From Duganella radicis (GTDB taxonomy: Bacteria; Pseudomonadota; Gammaproteobacteria; Burkholderiales; Burkholderiaceae_D), in assembly GCF_009720825.1 (NCBI RefSeq), contig NZ_WNKY01000050.1, positions 1 through 44,415 on the forward strand: a stretch of 44,415 bases of DNA, in the 5' to 3' direction. The notes beneath the pieces were generated by a model, which was not told the origin of the DNA, did not search any database, and was given only the letters and a program-made list of their open reading frames with translations. Within the stretch, counting starts at the first letter, position 1. Each line of letters starts with the position of its first letter. Shown piece after piece: positions 32,030-40,751 of this stretch. The position numbers were made by a program, and so were the translations under genes.

Positions 32030-32938
32030 ATGCTGACATTTCAACAAATTATTCTGACCTTGCAAACCTACTGGGACAAGCAAGGCTGCGCCCTGCTCCA
32101 GCCATACGACATGGAAGTCGGCGCCGGCACCTTCCACACTGGTACTTTCCTGCGCGCAATTGGCCCTGAGCCTTGGCGCGCCGCCTACGTCCAGCCGTCG
32201 CGCCGCCCGAAAGATGGCCGCTACGGCGAGAACCCGAACCGCGGCCAGCATTACTACCAGTATCAGGTGGTGATGAAGCCGGCGCCGGAAAACATCCTCG
32301 ACCTGTATCTGGGTTCGCTGGAAGCGCTGGGCCTGGACCTGAAGCAGAACGATGTCCGCTTCGTGGAAGACGACTGGGAATCGCCAACGCTGGGCGCGTG
32401 GGGTCTGGGTTGGGAAGTCTGGCTGAACGGCATGGAGGTGACGCAGTTCACCTACTTCCAGCAAGTCGGCGGTCTGGATTGCAAGCCGGTGCTGGGTGAA
32501 ATTACCTACGGCGTCGAGCGTCTGGCCATGTACCTGCAAGGCGTGGAGAACATGTACGACCTGGTGTGGACCACCTGGGAAGAGAATGGCGAGACCAAAG
32601 TGCTGAAGTACGGCGACGTATTCCACCAGAACGAGGTCGAACAATCGGCCTACAACTTCGAGCACTCCAACACCGAACTGCTGTTCTCGCAGTTCAACAA
32701 CCATGAATCGGAAGCCAAGCGCCTGATTGAAGCGCAGCTGACGCTGCCGGCCTATGAGCAGATCATGAAGGCCTCGCACAGCTTCAACCTGCTGGACGCG
32801 CGCGGCGCCATCTCCGTGACCGAGCGCGCCGCTTACATCGGCCGTGTGCGCGCCCTGTCGCGCCTTGTGGCGCAAGCCTACTACGATTCGCGCGAGCGCC
32901 TCGGTTTCCCGATGCTGCCTGCCGCCGCCGCTGAATAA
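32030..32938 (+). CDS. glyQ: glycine-tRNA ligase alpha subunit
   Basis: A 302-residue class II synthetase subunit. N-terminal MLTFQQIILTLQTYWDKQGC and LLQPYDMEVGAGTFH, with motif 2 region AAYVQPSRRPKDGRYGENPN and motif 3-like FTYFQQVGGLDCKPVLGEIT, match the bacterial alpha2-beta2 type. It forms the catalytic site with glyS, which begins 14 bases downstream. The gene follows lnt by 68 bases; a TAAAAT at 31967-31972 could be a -10. Confidence 0.97.
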   Translation: MLTFQQIILTLQTYWDKQGCALLQPYDMEVGAGTFHTGTFLRAIGPEPWRAAYVQPSRRPKDGRYGENPNRGQHYYQYQVVMKPAPENILDLYLGSLEALGLDLKQNDVRFVEDDWESPTLGAWGLGWEVWLNGMEVTQFTYFQQVGGLDCKPVLGEITYGVERLAMYLQGVENMYDLVWTTWEENGETKVLKYGDVFHQNEVEQSAYNFEHSNTELLFSQFNNHESEAKRLIEAQLTLPAYEQIMKASHSFNLLDARGAISVTERAAYIGRVRALSRLVAQAYYDSRERLGFPMLPAAAAE

Positions 32939-32952
32939 ACGATATAAATAAT

Positions 32953-35061
32953 ATGACTCAAACTCTGCTCATCGAACTGCTGACCGAAGAACTGCCGCCG
33001 AAGGCGCTCGCCAAACTGGGCAAGGCTTTCGCGGACGGCATCGTCAACGGCCTGAAATCGCGCGACTTCCTGGAAGCCGACAGCGTCGCCACCGCCTATG
33101 CCACGCCGCGCCGCCTGGCCGTCTCCATCACCAAAGTGCGCGCCACCTCGCCGGACAAAATGATCCGCGAAAAAATTCTACCTGTGAGCGTCGCGCTCGA
33201 CGCTGCCGGTGCTCCGTCCGCGCCGCTGCTGAAGAAGCTTGCCGCCATGAGCCTCGCGCACGTCACAGTGGCCGATCTGGAGCGCGCGCAAGACGGCAAA
33301 GCTGAAAGCTTCTTCTACACATCGCTCGCTGCTGGCAGCAATCTGTTGGTTGGCCTGCAATCTTCGCTAGAAGACTCGGTTGCCAAGCTGCCGATTCCAA
33401 AAGTGATGAGCTATCAGCGTCCGGATGGCAGCACCGTGCAATTCGTGCGTCCAGCCCACGCGCTGATTGCGCTGCATGGCGACAGCGTGGTACCGGTGGG
33501 GATCTTGGGCCTGGAGGCCTCCAACATCACCGAAGGCCACCGTTTCCTGACCGCGCCGGGCAAGCGCGCCGTCACCATCGCCAACGCCGACGCCTACGCC
33601 GCCACCCTCGCCACCGAAGGCAAGGTGCTGGCCAGCGTGGAGCAGCGCAAGGAACAGATCCGCACTGAACTTCTGGCTAAAGCCGGCGCCGACAAGGTGC
33701 TGATGCCGGAAGCCCTGCTGGACGAAGTGGCCGCGCTGGTCGAATGGCCGGTGGTCTACGAGTGCAACTTCGAGGAAGAATTCCTGGCTGTGCCGCAGGA
33801 ATGCCTGATCCTGACCATGCAGACCAACCAGAAATACTTCGCGCTGACCGACACCAACGGCAAGCTGCGCTCGCGCTTCCTGATCGTCTCCAACATCGCC
33901 ACCGACACCCCGGCCGCCATCATCGACGGCAACGAGCGCGTGGTGCGTCCGCGCCTGTCCGACGCCAAATTCTTCTTCGAGCAAGACAAGAAGAAAACCC
34001 TGGAATCGCGCCTGCCGCTGCTGAAGAACGTCGTGTACCACAACAAGCTGGGCACCCAGGCGGAACGCAGCGAGCGCGTGACCGCATTGGCCGGCGCCAT
34101 CGCCGCCAAGCTGGGCGCCGACGTGGCCCTGACCGAACGCGCGGCGCGCCTGTCGAAAGCCGACCTGCTGACCGACATGGTGGGCGAATTCCCTGAGCTG
34201 CAAGGCATCATGGGCACCTACTACGCCCGCAACGACGGCGAACAAGAAGACGTCGCGCTGGCCGCATCGGAACACTACCAGCCACGCTTCGCCGGCGACG
34301 CCCTGCCATCGACCGTGACCGGCACCGCCGTCGCGCTGGCAGACAAGCTGGAAACCTTGGTCGGCATCTGGGCCATCGGCCTGCAACCGACCGGCGACAA
34401 AGACCCGTTCGCGCTGCGCCGCCACGCGCTGGGCGTGCTGCGCATGCTGATCGAGAAGCGCCTGTCGCTGTCGATCTCCGGCCTGCTGGCCGACGCCGCC
34501 AAGCAGTTTGCCACCGTGGCCGGCTTCAAGGACCCGAGCGCCGACGTCGCGGCCTTCATGCTGGACCGCCTGCGCGGCATCCTGCGTGAGCGCGGCTTCT
34601 CGGTCAACGAAATCGAAGCCGTGGTCGCCCAGAACCCGGACCGCCTGGACGACATCGTCCAGCGCCTGGAAGCAGTGCAAGCCTTCGCCGCGCTGCCGGA
34701 ATCGGCCTCGCTGGCCGCCGCCAACAAGCGCATCACCAACATCCTGAAGAAGAACGAAGAAGCCCTCGCCGCCGTCGGTGAGCAAGGCGTCAACGTCGCG
34801 CTATTGCAGGACGCGGCCGAGAAGAACCTGAACGCCGCCGTGGTGCGCGTGCTGCCGGAAATCGACGCCGCCTTCAACCAGGGCGACTTCGCCGGCACGC
34901 TGAAAACGCTGGCCCAGCTGAAAAACGAAGTCGATGCCTTCTTCAACGACGTCATGGTCATGGCCGAAGATGTCGCCCTGCGCAACAACCGTCTGGCGCT
35001 GCTGTCTTCCCTGCACGGGATGATGAACCGCGTGGCCGACATCTCCAAGCTGGCGGTGTAA
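32953..35061 (+). CDS. glyS: glycine-tRNA ligase beta subunit
   Basis: A 702-residue beta subunit. Typical N-terminus LLIELLTEELPPKALAKLG, central LTMQTNQKYFALTDTNGKLR and RPRLSDAKFFFEQDKKK, an HD-type region (YQPRFAGDALP, LADKLETLVGIWAIGLQPTG, DPFALRRHALGVLR) and a C-terminal anticodon-binding domain ending FFNDVMVMAEDVALRNNRLA. It supplies tRNA recognition for glyQ. The next gene begins at the base after its stop. Confidence 0.97.
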   Translation: MTQTLLIELLTEELPPKALAKLGKAFADGIVNGLKSRDFLEADSVATAYATPRRLAVSITKVRATSPDKMIREKILPVSVALDAAGAPSAPLLKKLAAMSLAHVTVADLERAQDGKAESFFYTSLAAGSNLLVGLQSSLEDSVAKLPIPKVMSYQRPDGSTVQFVRPAHALIALHGDSVVPVGILGLEASNITEGHRFLTAPGKRAVTIANADAYAATLATEGKVLASVEQRKEQIRTELLAKAGADKVLMPEALLDEVAALVEWPVVYECNFEEEFLAVPQECLILTMQTNQKYFALTDTNGKLRSRFLIVSNIATDTPAAIIDGNERVVRPRLSDAKFFFEQDKKKTLESRLPLLKNVVYHNKLGTQAERSERVTALAGAIAAKLGADVALTERAARLSKADLLTDMVGEFPELQGIMGTYYARNDGEQEDVALAASEHYQPRFAGDALPSTVTGTAVALADKLETLVGIWAIGLQPTGDKDPFALRRHALGVLRMLIEKRLSLSISGLLADAAKQFATVAGFKDPSADVAAFMLDRLRGILRERGFSVNEIEAVVAQNPDRLDDIVQRLEAVQAFAALPESASLAAANKRITNILKKNEEALAAVGEQGVNVALLQDAAEKNLNAAVVRVLPEIDAAFNQGDFAGTLKTLAQLKNEVDAFFNDVMVMAEDVALRNNRLALLSSLHGMMNRVADISKLAV

Positions 35062-35643
35062 ATGGGTACGCCGTCCATGAAGCTGGTCATCCTGGATCGG
35101 GACGGCGTGATCAACCACGACTCGCCGGACTTCATCAAATCGCCGGCGGAGTGGCTCCCCATCCCCGGCTCGATGGAGGCCATCGCCCGCCTGAACCAGG
35201 CGGGCTACCGGGTGGTGGTGGCGTCGAACCAGTCGGGCATCGCCCGTGAGCTGTTCGACATGACCATCCTCAACGCCATCCACCAGAAGATGCACAACCT
35301 GGCGCAGCAAGTGGGCGCGGACATCGACGCGGTGTTCTTCTGCCCGCACGCGGCGGCCGACAACTGCGACTGCCGCAAACCCAAACCGGGCATGTTCACA
35401 GAAATCTCGCAGCGCTATAAAATCAGCCTGAAAGGCGTGCCGGTCGTCGGCGATTCGCTGCGCGACCTGCAAGCGGGCTATGTGAGCGGCTGCGTGCCGT
35501 ACCTGGTCCTGACCGGCAAAGGTGAAAAGACCCACGCCACCGGTGGTCTGCCGCCGGGTACCATGGTGTTCCCGGATCTGGCGGCGATGGTCACCCACCT
35601 GCTGAAAACCAGCACCCCGCCGACGCTGCACGTCGTCAGCTAA
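35062..35643 (+). CDS. gmhB: D-glycero-beta-D-manno-heptose 1,7-bisphosphate 7-phosphatase
   Basis: A 193-residue HAD phosphatase. The first catalytic motif is VILDRDGVIN (Asp12, Asp14), then ASNQSGIAR, the zinc-loop cysteines and His in CPHAAADNCDCRKPKPGMF, and VVGDSLRDLQAG. It dephosphorylates heptose bisphosphate for ADP-heptose, the substrate of WaaC encoded at 39761-40747. ATG 35062 directly follows the glyS stop; ATG 35077 is an alternative start. Confidence 0.93.
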   Translation: MGTPSMKLVILDRDGVINHDSPDFIKSPAEWLPIPGSMEAIARLNQAGYRVVVASNQSGIARELFDMTILNAIHQKMHNLAQQVGADIDAVFFCPHAAADNCDCRKPKPGMFTEISQRYKISLKGVPVVGDSLRDLQAGYVSGCVPYLVLTGKGEKTHATGGLPPGTMVFPDLAAMVTHLLKTSTPPTLHVVS

Positions 35644-35662
35644 ACAGTTTTTGGAGTCTGCA

Positions 35663-36403
35663 TTGGGTCATCCCATTCTATTTTTGCGTTCCCTGATTTT
35701 CACCATCGTGATGGTGGTGTCGACCGTTCTCTGGTCGCTGGTGTGCTTCGCGGCCTCGCCGCTGCCTTACCGCCAGCGCTTCTTCATCACCTCGCGCTGG
35801 AATGTGTTCATCATCTGGTGCCTGCGCGTGATCTGCGGCATCCGCTACCAAATCCGCGGCAAGGAAAACCTGCCGGATGCGCAGGCCATCCTGCTGTCCA
35901 AGCACCAGTCGGCGTGGGAAACCATCTTCCTGCTGCCGAACATGCCGCGTCCATTGGTGTTCGTGTTTAAAAAAGAGATCCTGTACATTCCCTTCTTCGG
36001 CTGGGCGATGGCGCTGCTGCGCATGATCCCGATCGACCGCAAGCAAGGCAAGAACGCCTTCCAGGAAGTGGTCCGCCACGGCAAGCGCCGGCTGGCGCAG
36101 GGCCTGTGGATCATCATGTTCCCGGAAGGGACACGCATCCCGGTCGGCAAAGCGGGCAAGTACAAAAGCGGCGGCACGCGCCTGGCGATCGAGACTGGCT
36201 CGGTGGTGGTGCCGATTGCGCACAACTCTGGCGAATGCTGGCCAAAAAACTCTTTCATCAAACGCCCCGGTCTTGTTACAGTATCGATAGGTAAGCCAAT
36301 TTCGCCCGAAGGCCAGACGCCCGACGGCATGATGCAACAGGTGGAAAATTGGATCGAATCAGAAATGCGCGTCATTTCGCCCCACGCCTACAACGCTGGT
36401 TAG
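35663..36403 (+). CDS. plsC: 1-acyl-sn-glycerol-3-phosphate acyltransferase
   Basis: A 246-residue membrane-associated acyltransferase. N-terminal TM (LRSLIFTIVMVVSTVLWSLV), catalytic HX4D-like motif as SKHQSAWE, FKKEILYIPFFGWAM, and MFPEGTRIPVG for glycerophosphate binding. It makes phosphatidic acid. The TTG start at 35663 was chosen because GGAG (35653-35656) is six bases upstream; an earlier TTG (35651) overlaps that site. Note Glu, not Asp, ends the H-x4 motif (HQSAWE), as seen in some proteobacterial members. Its end overlaps the next gene by 55 bases. Confidence 0.92.
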   Translation: MGHPILFLRSLIFTIVMVVSTVLWSLVCFAASPLPYRQRFFITSRWNVFIIWCLRVICGIRYQIRGKENLPDAQAILLSKHQSAWETIFLLPNMPRPLVFVFKKEILYIPFFGWAMALLRMIPIDRKQGKNAFQEVVRHGKRRLAQGLWIIMFPEGTRIPVGKAGKYKSGGTRLAIETGSVVVPIAHNSGECWPKNSFIKRPGLVTVSIGKPISPEGQTPDGMMQQVENWIESEMRVISPHAYNAG

Positions 36404-37323
36404 ACGATCTGGCGACCTCGGTCAAACCGGCGTCGCCAGAGCCACAGGGCCCCAAGCCGGTGTACACCACACCGGTGTGGTCCGTTCCACCTGTATCGAA
36501 GACCCCACCTCCCGTTTCCCCCTACGTCTCGCCGCCTGAAACGGCGGTCCCGGTCAAGCGGCGTCCCCTGGTTGCGCCGCCCACCGACCAGCCGCCGCGC
36601 CGCCAGTTGATGGTCGGCGAATTCATACTGGAATACGAACTGCGTCGTTCGACGCGGCGTTCGATCGGCTTCATGATCGACGACGACGGTTTGCGCGTGA
36701 CCGCGCCCAAGCGCGTCAGCATCGCCGAAATCGACGAAGCGATCCGCACCAAGCAGCACTGGATTCTGAGCAAACTGAAAGAGCGCCGCGAACGCCGCGC
36801 GGCGCGGCTGGAAAAACCGCCGGTGGAATGGATAGACGGCGCGCAGCTACCGTATCTGGGCGCCGACATCACCCTGCGCTTGCTTGTAGGCGGACGCAAT
36901 CGCGCCATCTACAACCCCAACACGCGCGAGCTGTGGATGACCTTAGTGCCCGGCGCCAGCGAAGAACTGCTGAAAAACCGCGTGCAGACGTGGTATCAGC
37001 AGCAAGCCAAAGTGCTGTTTGAGGAACGGCTGGATGTATACGCTGGGCGGCTGGGTGTGCAATATCACTCGTTCGGCCTGTCATCGGCGGGGACGCGCTG
37101 GGGCTCGTGCACGGTCGACCGCAAAATCCGCCTCAACTGGAAACTGATCTACTTCTCGCTGCCGCTGATCGACTACGTGGTGGCGCACGAACTGTCGCAC
37201 ATCCTGGAAATGAACCACAGCCAGCAATTCTGGGATACCGTCGGCCTGATCTACCCCGAATACGAAGAAGCCAAAAACCTCCTCCGCAAACGCTCGCAAG
37301 AGCTACCGGTGCTGTTCCCCTAA
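36349..37323 (+). CDS. YgjP-like (DUF45) zinc metallopeptidase with Pro-rich N-terminal extension
   Basis: A 324-residue protein. Residues 1-88 are Pro/Val-rich and probably disordered (PKPVYTTPVWSVPPVSKTPP). From about residue 90 the YgjP/DUF45 domain runs to the end, with SSAGTRWGSCTVDRKIRLNW and the gluzincin motif HELSHILEMNHSQQFW (His280, Glu281, His284, His290). Known relatives are SprT/M48-like putative metallopeptidases of unclear substrate. The TTG start at 36349 has AGGTGG just upstream and lies inside plsC (55-base overlap), implying translational coupling. The first in-frame ATG would be at residue 88, giving only the catalytic domain; I cannot exclude that start. Confidence 0.85.
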   Translation: MDRIRNARHFAPRLQRWLDDLATSVKPASPEPQGPKPVYTTPVWSVPPVSKTPPPVSPYVSPPETAVPVKRRPLVAPPTDQPPRRQLMVGEFILEYELRRSTRRSIGFMIDDDGLRVTAPKRVSIAEIDEAIRTKQHWILSKLKERRERRAARLEKPPVEWIDGAQLPYLGADITLRLLVGGRNRAIYNPNTRELWMTLVPGASEELLKNRVQTWYQQQAKVLFEERLDVYAGRLGVQYHSFGLSSAGTRWGSCTVDRKIRLNWKLIYFSLPLIDYVVAHELSHILEMNHSQQFWDTVGLIYPEYEEAKNLLRKRSQELPVLFP

Positions 37324-37329
37324 ATGGCA

Positions 37330-37608
37330 TTAAGGAAAATCCCGACGCGTGTGTATAACGCGAAGGAATTCGACAACCTGTAATCTTGGCCTGAGCCGAT
37401 ACACCAGAACAATCTGCTTTGTAATATCGAACTCGAATGTTCCACTGACCCGGCCTTGGTGACCGAGATGAGGAAAGTCAGCAATCAAAGTCGCCATTTT
37501 CCGAATTTCCTCATCTGTAGAAATTGCACCCTCAACGCTTCGTTGCTCGATGTAATCAAATAAGCTCTTCCTGTCTTGCGCCGCGCGGCGCGTCCAGCGG
37601 GCATTCAT
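37330..37608 (-). CDS. RelE/ParE-family toxin
   Basis: A 92-residue basic protein: MNARWTRRAAQDRKSLFDYI, PHLGHQGRVSGTFEFDI, VLVYRLRPRLQVVEFLRVIH. This is the ParE/RelE plasmid-stabilisation fold with R-x-Y-R and late VIH...R features. It is either an mRNA interferase or a gyrase poison; the sequence does not decide. The start ATG 37608 (or GTG 37611) lies immediately after the antitoxin stop, so the pair is co-translated antitoxin first. Its base composition is lower in GC than the flanking housekeeping genes, suggesting acquisition. Confidence 0.85.
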   Translation of the reverse strand: MNARWTRRAAQDRKSLFDYIEQRSVEGAISTDEEIRKMATLIADFPHLGHQGRVSGTFEFDITKQIVLVYRLRPRLQVVEFLRVIHTRRDFP

Positions 37609-37611
37609 CAC

Positions 37612-38049
37612 TCATGCCTTAGCTAGTTTTTTCAGAAGCGCGGCCCGCCGCGCAGCAAATTTTTCTTCAACCTCGGAGTGAGGTATACTCGATCGAGGGT
37701 CGTTCAAAGCCTCTTCGACCTGCTGCCGAAACCACCTGTCATACTCTTCCGCTTTTTTTGCTTCACCAAACCGCTCTTGGGTTTTCCGATCTTTAGCATT
37801 TCTGTCCAATCCACTTACATCAGTCAGAAAAGAGGTAATACCTAATCCGCGAAGATAGTCTTCAAGCGCAGACAGGGTGCTGAATATTTGCAGCCCCTCT
37901 TCATGGGCAAGCACCAGCGACGCCTGCTCCTGCTTAATCATCACGTGCCATCCGGCTTTTTGCCCCACTGCATAAATAGGCGCAACCTTGTCGGCCTTGG
38001 ACAAATTTATCAGGGCAGCTTGATTGATCGGATGAACGGTAGAGTTCAT
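37612..38049 (-). CDS. antitoxin of the RelE/ParE pair, with extra N-terminal domain
   Basis: A 145-residue protein with GGAGG five bases before ATG 38049; the frame is open further but this start is clear. The C-terminal part (EEALNDPRSSIPHSEVEEKF, AARRAALLKKLA) is the toxin-binding 'stability determinant' tail seen in ParD/RelB-like antitoxins. The N-terminal 80 residues (APIYAVGQKAGWHVMIKQEQ ... EDYLRGLGITSFL) are additional; antitoxins of this kind are usually about half this length. The extra part may be the DNA-binding or sensory domain. Upstream, TTGAT-ATAC-TTGAT around 38080-38096 may be operator sequence. Confidence 0.78.
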   Translation of the reverse strand: MNSTVHPINQAALINLSKADKVAPIYAVGQKAGWHVMIKQEQASLVLAHEEGLQIFSTLSALEDYLRGLGITSFLTDVSGLDRNAKDRKTQERFGEAKKAEEYDRWFRQQVEEALNDPRSSIPHSEVEEKFAARRAALLKKLAKA

Positions 38050-38214
38050 ATGACCTCCAGATACGGTGTGCATAGGCGATCAAGTATATCAAGGCGGAGA
38101 ATGCACAAAGGCGATTTGCATCAAAGTTGAGATAATCATTCTAGGTCGTAACGCGCAAACGCTGGTTACTTGCTCGTGTCAGAATGGTTGCACATTTTGT
38201 TCTGCGAGGATGCT

Positions 38215-38382
38215 ATGAATCCTGGTGATGACGCTCCGGCCGGTACGCCGGGGACTGGTGAAGATGTTTGCCCTGTCTGCCAAGGGACGGGACGTTTGGT
38301 TGATGAGGACGACGGTGACGGCGAGCCCTGCCCCAACTGCGGCGGCACCGGCGTTGTCACCGAAGGTATCGGTGGCGGCTAG
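38215..38382 (+). CDS. small zinc-ribbon-like protein with two CxxCxGxG motifs
   Basis: A 55-residue acidic protein from ATG 38215, with GAGGA five bases upstream. Two DnaJ-type zinc-binding motifs, CPVCQGTGR and CPNCGGTGV, are separated by an acidic loop (LVDEDDGDGEP). That is one complete four-cysteine zinc site. Proteins of this size and pattern are common in Oxalobacteraceae and Burkholderiales but uncharacterised; a chaperone-cofactor or metal-storage role is possible. Its stop overlaps the convergent waaA stop by four bases. Confidence 0.75.
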   Translation: MNPGDDAPAGTPGTGEDVCPVCQGTGRLVDEDDGDGEPCPNCGGTGVVTEGIGGG

Positions 38383-39758
38383 CGCTCAATCAAAGCGGGC
38401 AGCAGAGCCAGGGTGCGGCGGGTGGCGCCACGATGTTGGTTGGCGAAGTTGAGGGCGTTTTGGCCCATGGTTGCGCGGGCGCTCGCATCGCTCAACAGGT
38501 GGGCGGCGGCGGTCATCAGGTCGGCGGCGTCGGCGATGCGCTGGGCGCCACCGGCGGCCAGGGCGTCCTCGGTCACCAGTTCGAAGTTGAAGGTGTGCTG
38601 GCCGATCAGCACCGGTTTGCCCAGCGCGGCTGGTTCGATCAGGTTCTGACCACCCAGCGGCATCAGGCTGCCGCCTACAAAAGCCACGTCGCAAGCGGCG
38701 TAGTAGGCGAACATTTCGCCCATGGAGTCGCCCAGCAGGACGTCGGCTTGCAGTTTGCCGCCGTCCAGCGCGAGTTTGCTGCGGCGCTCGACCACCAGGC
38801 CTTGGGCGGCGATCAGTTTCTCCACTTCGTCGAAGCGCTGCGGGTGGCGCGGCACGATCAGCAACAGTGTGTTGGCCGGCAGTGTGGCGCGCGCGGCGGC
38901 AAAGGCTGACAGGATCAGTTCTTCTTCGCCTTCGCGGGTGGAGGCGCACAGCAATACGGGACGTTCGCCGATGGCGCTGCGCAGCGCGGCGCCGATGGCC
39001 AGTGCGGCATCCGGCACCACGACGTCGAATTTGATGCTGCCGGTGATTTCCACGCGCTGTACGCCAAGGGAGCGGATGCGCTGAGCGTCGGCTTCTGTTT
39101 GCGCGGCGACCAGGGAGATGCCGCGCGCGGCGTCGGTCAGCAGGGAGCCGAAGCGGCTGGCTTTGCGCAGGGAGCGTTCGGACAGGCGGGCGTTGGCCAG
39201 CACCACCGGCACGTTACGCGCTTTGCAGACGGCGATCAGGTTGGGCCAGACTTCGGTCTCCATCAGGATGCATACCTGCGGCTGGAAGTGGCGGATGAAG
39301 CGTGAAACCATGCTGCCGGTATCGTATGGCAGGTAGGCTTGCATCAGGCGCTCGCCGTGTTTGGCGAACAAGGCTTTGCCGGTGGCGCGGCCGGTTGGCG
39401 TCATGTGGGTGAGGATGATGCGGCTTTGCGGATATTCGGACAGCAAGGCGTCTACCAGAGGTTCGGCGGCGCGCGTTTCGCCGACGGAGACCGCGTGGAC
39501 CCACAGCACCGGGCCGACGGGGCGCACGTCGCCGAGGGCGGACGATGCGGCACCGGTGCGCGGCACGGCGGTGGCGCTTGCGGTGGCGCGCGGCGCGGTG
39601 GAGGCGGCGGAGCTTGGCGTGGCTGTAGCGCTTGGGTAGAAGCCGAGGCGTTCGGACCAGTGTTGGCGGTAGCCCGGCTCTTTGCGGCCGCGCAGCCACA
39701 GGCGCGTGAGCACCAGCGGCAAGGCCAGCCACCACATCAGGGAATAAAGCACGCGCAT
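38379..39758 (-). CDS. waaA: 3-deoxy-D-manno-octulosonic acid (Kdo) transferase
   Basis: A 459-residue GT30 enzyme that adds Kdo to lipid A. Membrane anchor at residues about 4-20, catalytic Glu in LWVHAVSVGETRAAEPL (about Glu94), then ILTHMTPTGR, ILMETEVWPNLI, LANARLSERS, LCASTREGEEELIL, and C-terminal FVGGSLMPLGGQNLIEPAAL. Oddity: between GFYPSA and VGPVLWVH lies about 40 residues of Ala/Thr/Ser/Pro low complexity (residues 43-82), where other WaaA proteins have a short loop. ATG 39758 is two bases from the waaC stop, so the two are co-transcribed, waaC first. Confidence 0.94.
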   Translation of the reverse strand: MRVLYSLMWWLALPLVLTRLWLRGRKEPGYRQHWSERLGFYPSATATPSSAASTAPRATASATAVPRTGAASSALGDVRPVGPVLWVHAVSVGETRAAEPLVDALLSEYPQSRIILTHMTPTGRATGKALFAKHGERLMQAYLPYDTGSMVSRFIRHFQPQVCILMETEVWPNLIAVCKARNVPVVLANARLSERSLRKASRFGSLLTDAARGISLVAAQTEADAQRIRSLGVQRVEITGSIKFDVVVPDAALAIGAALRSAIGERPVLLCASTREGEEELILSAFAAARATLPANTLLLIVPRHPQRFDEVEKLIAAQGLVVERRSKLALDGGKLQADVLLGDSMGEMFAYYAACDVAFVGGSLMPLGGQNLIEPAALGKPVLIGQHTFNFELVTEDALAAGGAQRIADAADLMTAAAHLLSDASARATMGQNALNFANQHRGATRRTLALLPALIER

Positions 39759-39760
39759 GA

Positions 39761-40747
39761 TCAGCCCAGCAGACTCCGGGCCGCCGTCAGCACCTCCGCC
39801 ACCGATGGCGGGGTGCCCTGATCGCCCAGGTTGATAATGCGCGGCGACCAGTTGCCCTCGGTCTTCCAGCGCGGCGAATCCGCGTAGATCTCCACCGTCG
39901 GCCGCACGAAGGCCGCCGCGATGTGCACCAGTCCCGTATCGACACCGATCACCAGCGAGGCCCGGCGCGCCACCATGATGGCGTCGGCCATGGACAGCTT
40001 CGGCAGCACGCGCGCATTCGGCAGGCCGGCGGCGATCTGCTCCGCTTCCGCTTTCTCTTTCGGCGATCCCCAAGGCAGCAGGATGGGCATCTGCGCCAGC
40101 TCGCGGCCCAGCGCAATCCAGTTTTCAATCGACCATTTCTTGGCGTCGCGCGCGGTGCCATGGAAGTAGACCGCATACGATTCAGGCATCCACTCGGGAC
40201 GCGGCGTATCGTCCGGCACAGCGGGCAGGCCAAAATCGGCCGGTGTGTCGACCGCATAGCCCAGCGCCGCGCCAGCCACGATGCGGCCGCGCGCCACCGC
40301 GTGCGTGCGCGGATCGGTCGGAATACTCAGGTTATGGAAGATGCGCGAGATGCCCTCGTAACCCGAGCCCTCGCTGCCATTGGCCAGGCCAACCTTGCGG
40401 CCGCCCTTCACCACGCGCGCGGCCCCCATGATGATGCCGGTCTTGAGCAACCCCTGGGTGTCGAACACATAGTCGTATTCCTGCTGGCGCAGGGTGCGGA
40501 AGAAGGCCTTGATCTCGGCCCGCGTCTCCGCCTTGCCGAGACTCTTGCGCCAGCGCCGCAGCGCGAACGGAATCACATTGCGCACGCGCGCGTTCATCCG
40601 CACCAGGCTGACAAAGCCCTCCTCCACCACCCAGTCGATATTCGCGTCGGGGAAGTGGCGGGCGATGTCGGCCACCATCGGCATGTTATGCAGCACGTCC
40701 CCCAGCGAGGAGACGCGCACCAGCAGAATGTTCAGGGGCCGCGTCAT
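39761..40747 (-). CDS. waaC: LPS heptosyltransferase I
   Basis: A 328-residue GT9 glycosyltransferase adding the first heptose to Kdo. N-terminal NILLVRVSSLGDVLHNMPMV, central FDTQGLLKTGIIMGAARVVK, AVYFHGTARDAKKWSIENWI, and the C-terminal nucleotide-sugar site VIGVDTGLVHIAAAFVRPTV match the WaaC group. The substrate supply is consistent with gmhB in this window. It lies between the phosphomannomutase gene (4 bases) and waaA (2 bases) in one operon. Confidence 0.95.
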   Translation of the reverse strand: MTRPLNILLVRVSSLGDVLHNMPMVADIARHFPDANIDWVVEEGFVSLVRMNARVRNVIPFALRRWRKSLGKAETRAEIKAFFRTLRQQEYDYVFDTQGLLKTGIIMGAARVVKGGRKVGLANGSEGSGYEGISRIFHNLSIPTDPRTHAVARGRIVAGAALGYAVDTPADFGLPAVPDDTPRPEWMPESYAVYFHGTARDAKKWSIENWIALGRELAQMPILLPWGSPKEKAEAEQIAAGLPNARVLPKLSMADAIMVARRASLVIGVDTGLVHIAAAFVRPTVEIYADSPRWKTEGNWSPRIINLGDQGTPPSVAEVLTAARSLLG

Positions 40748-40751
40748 GAAC

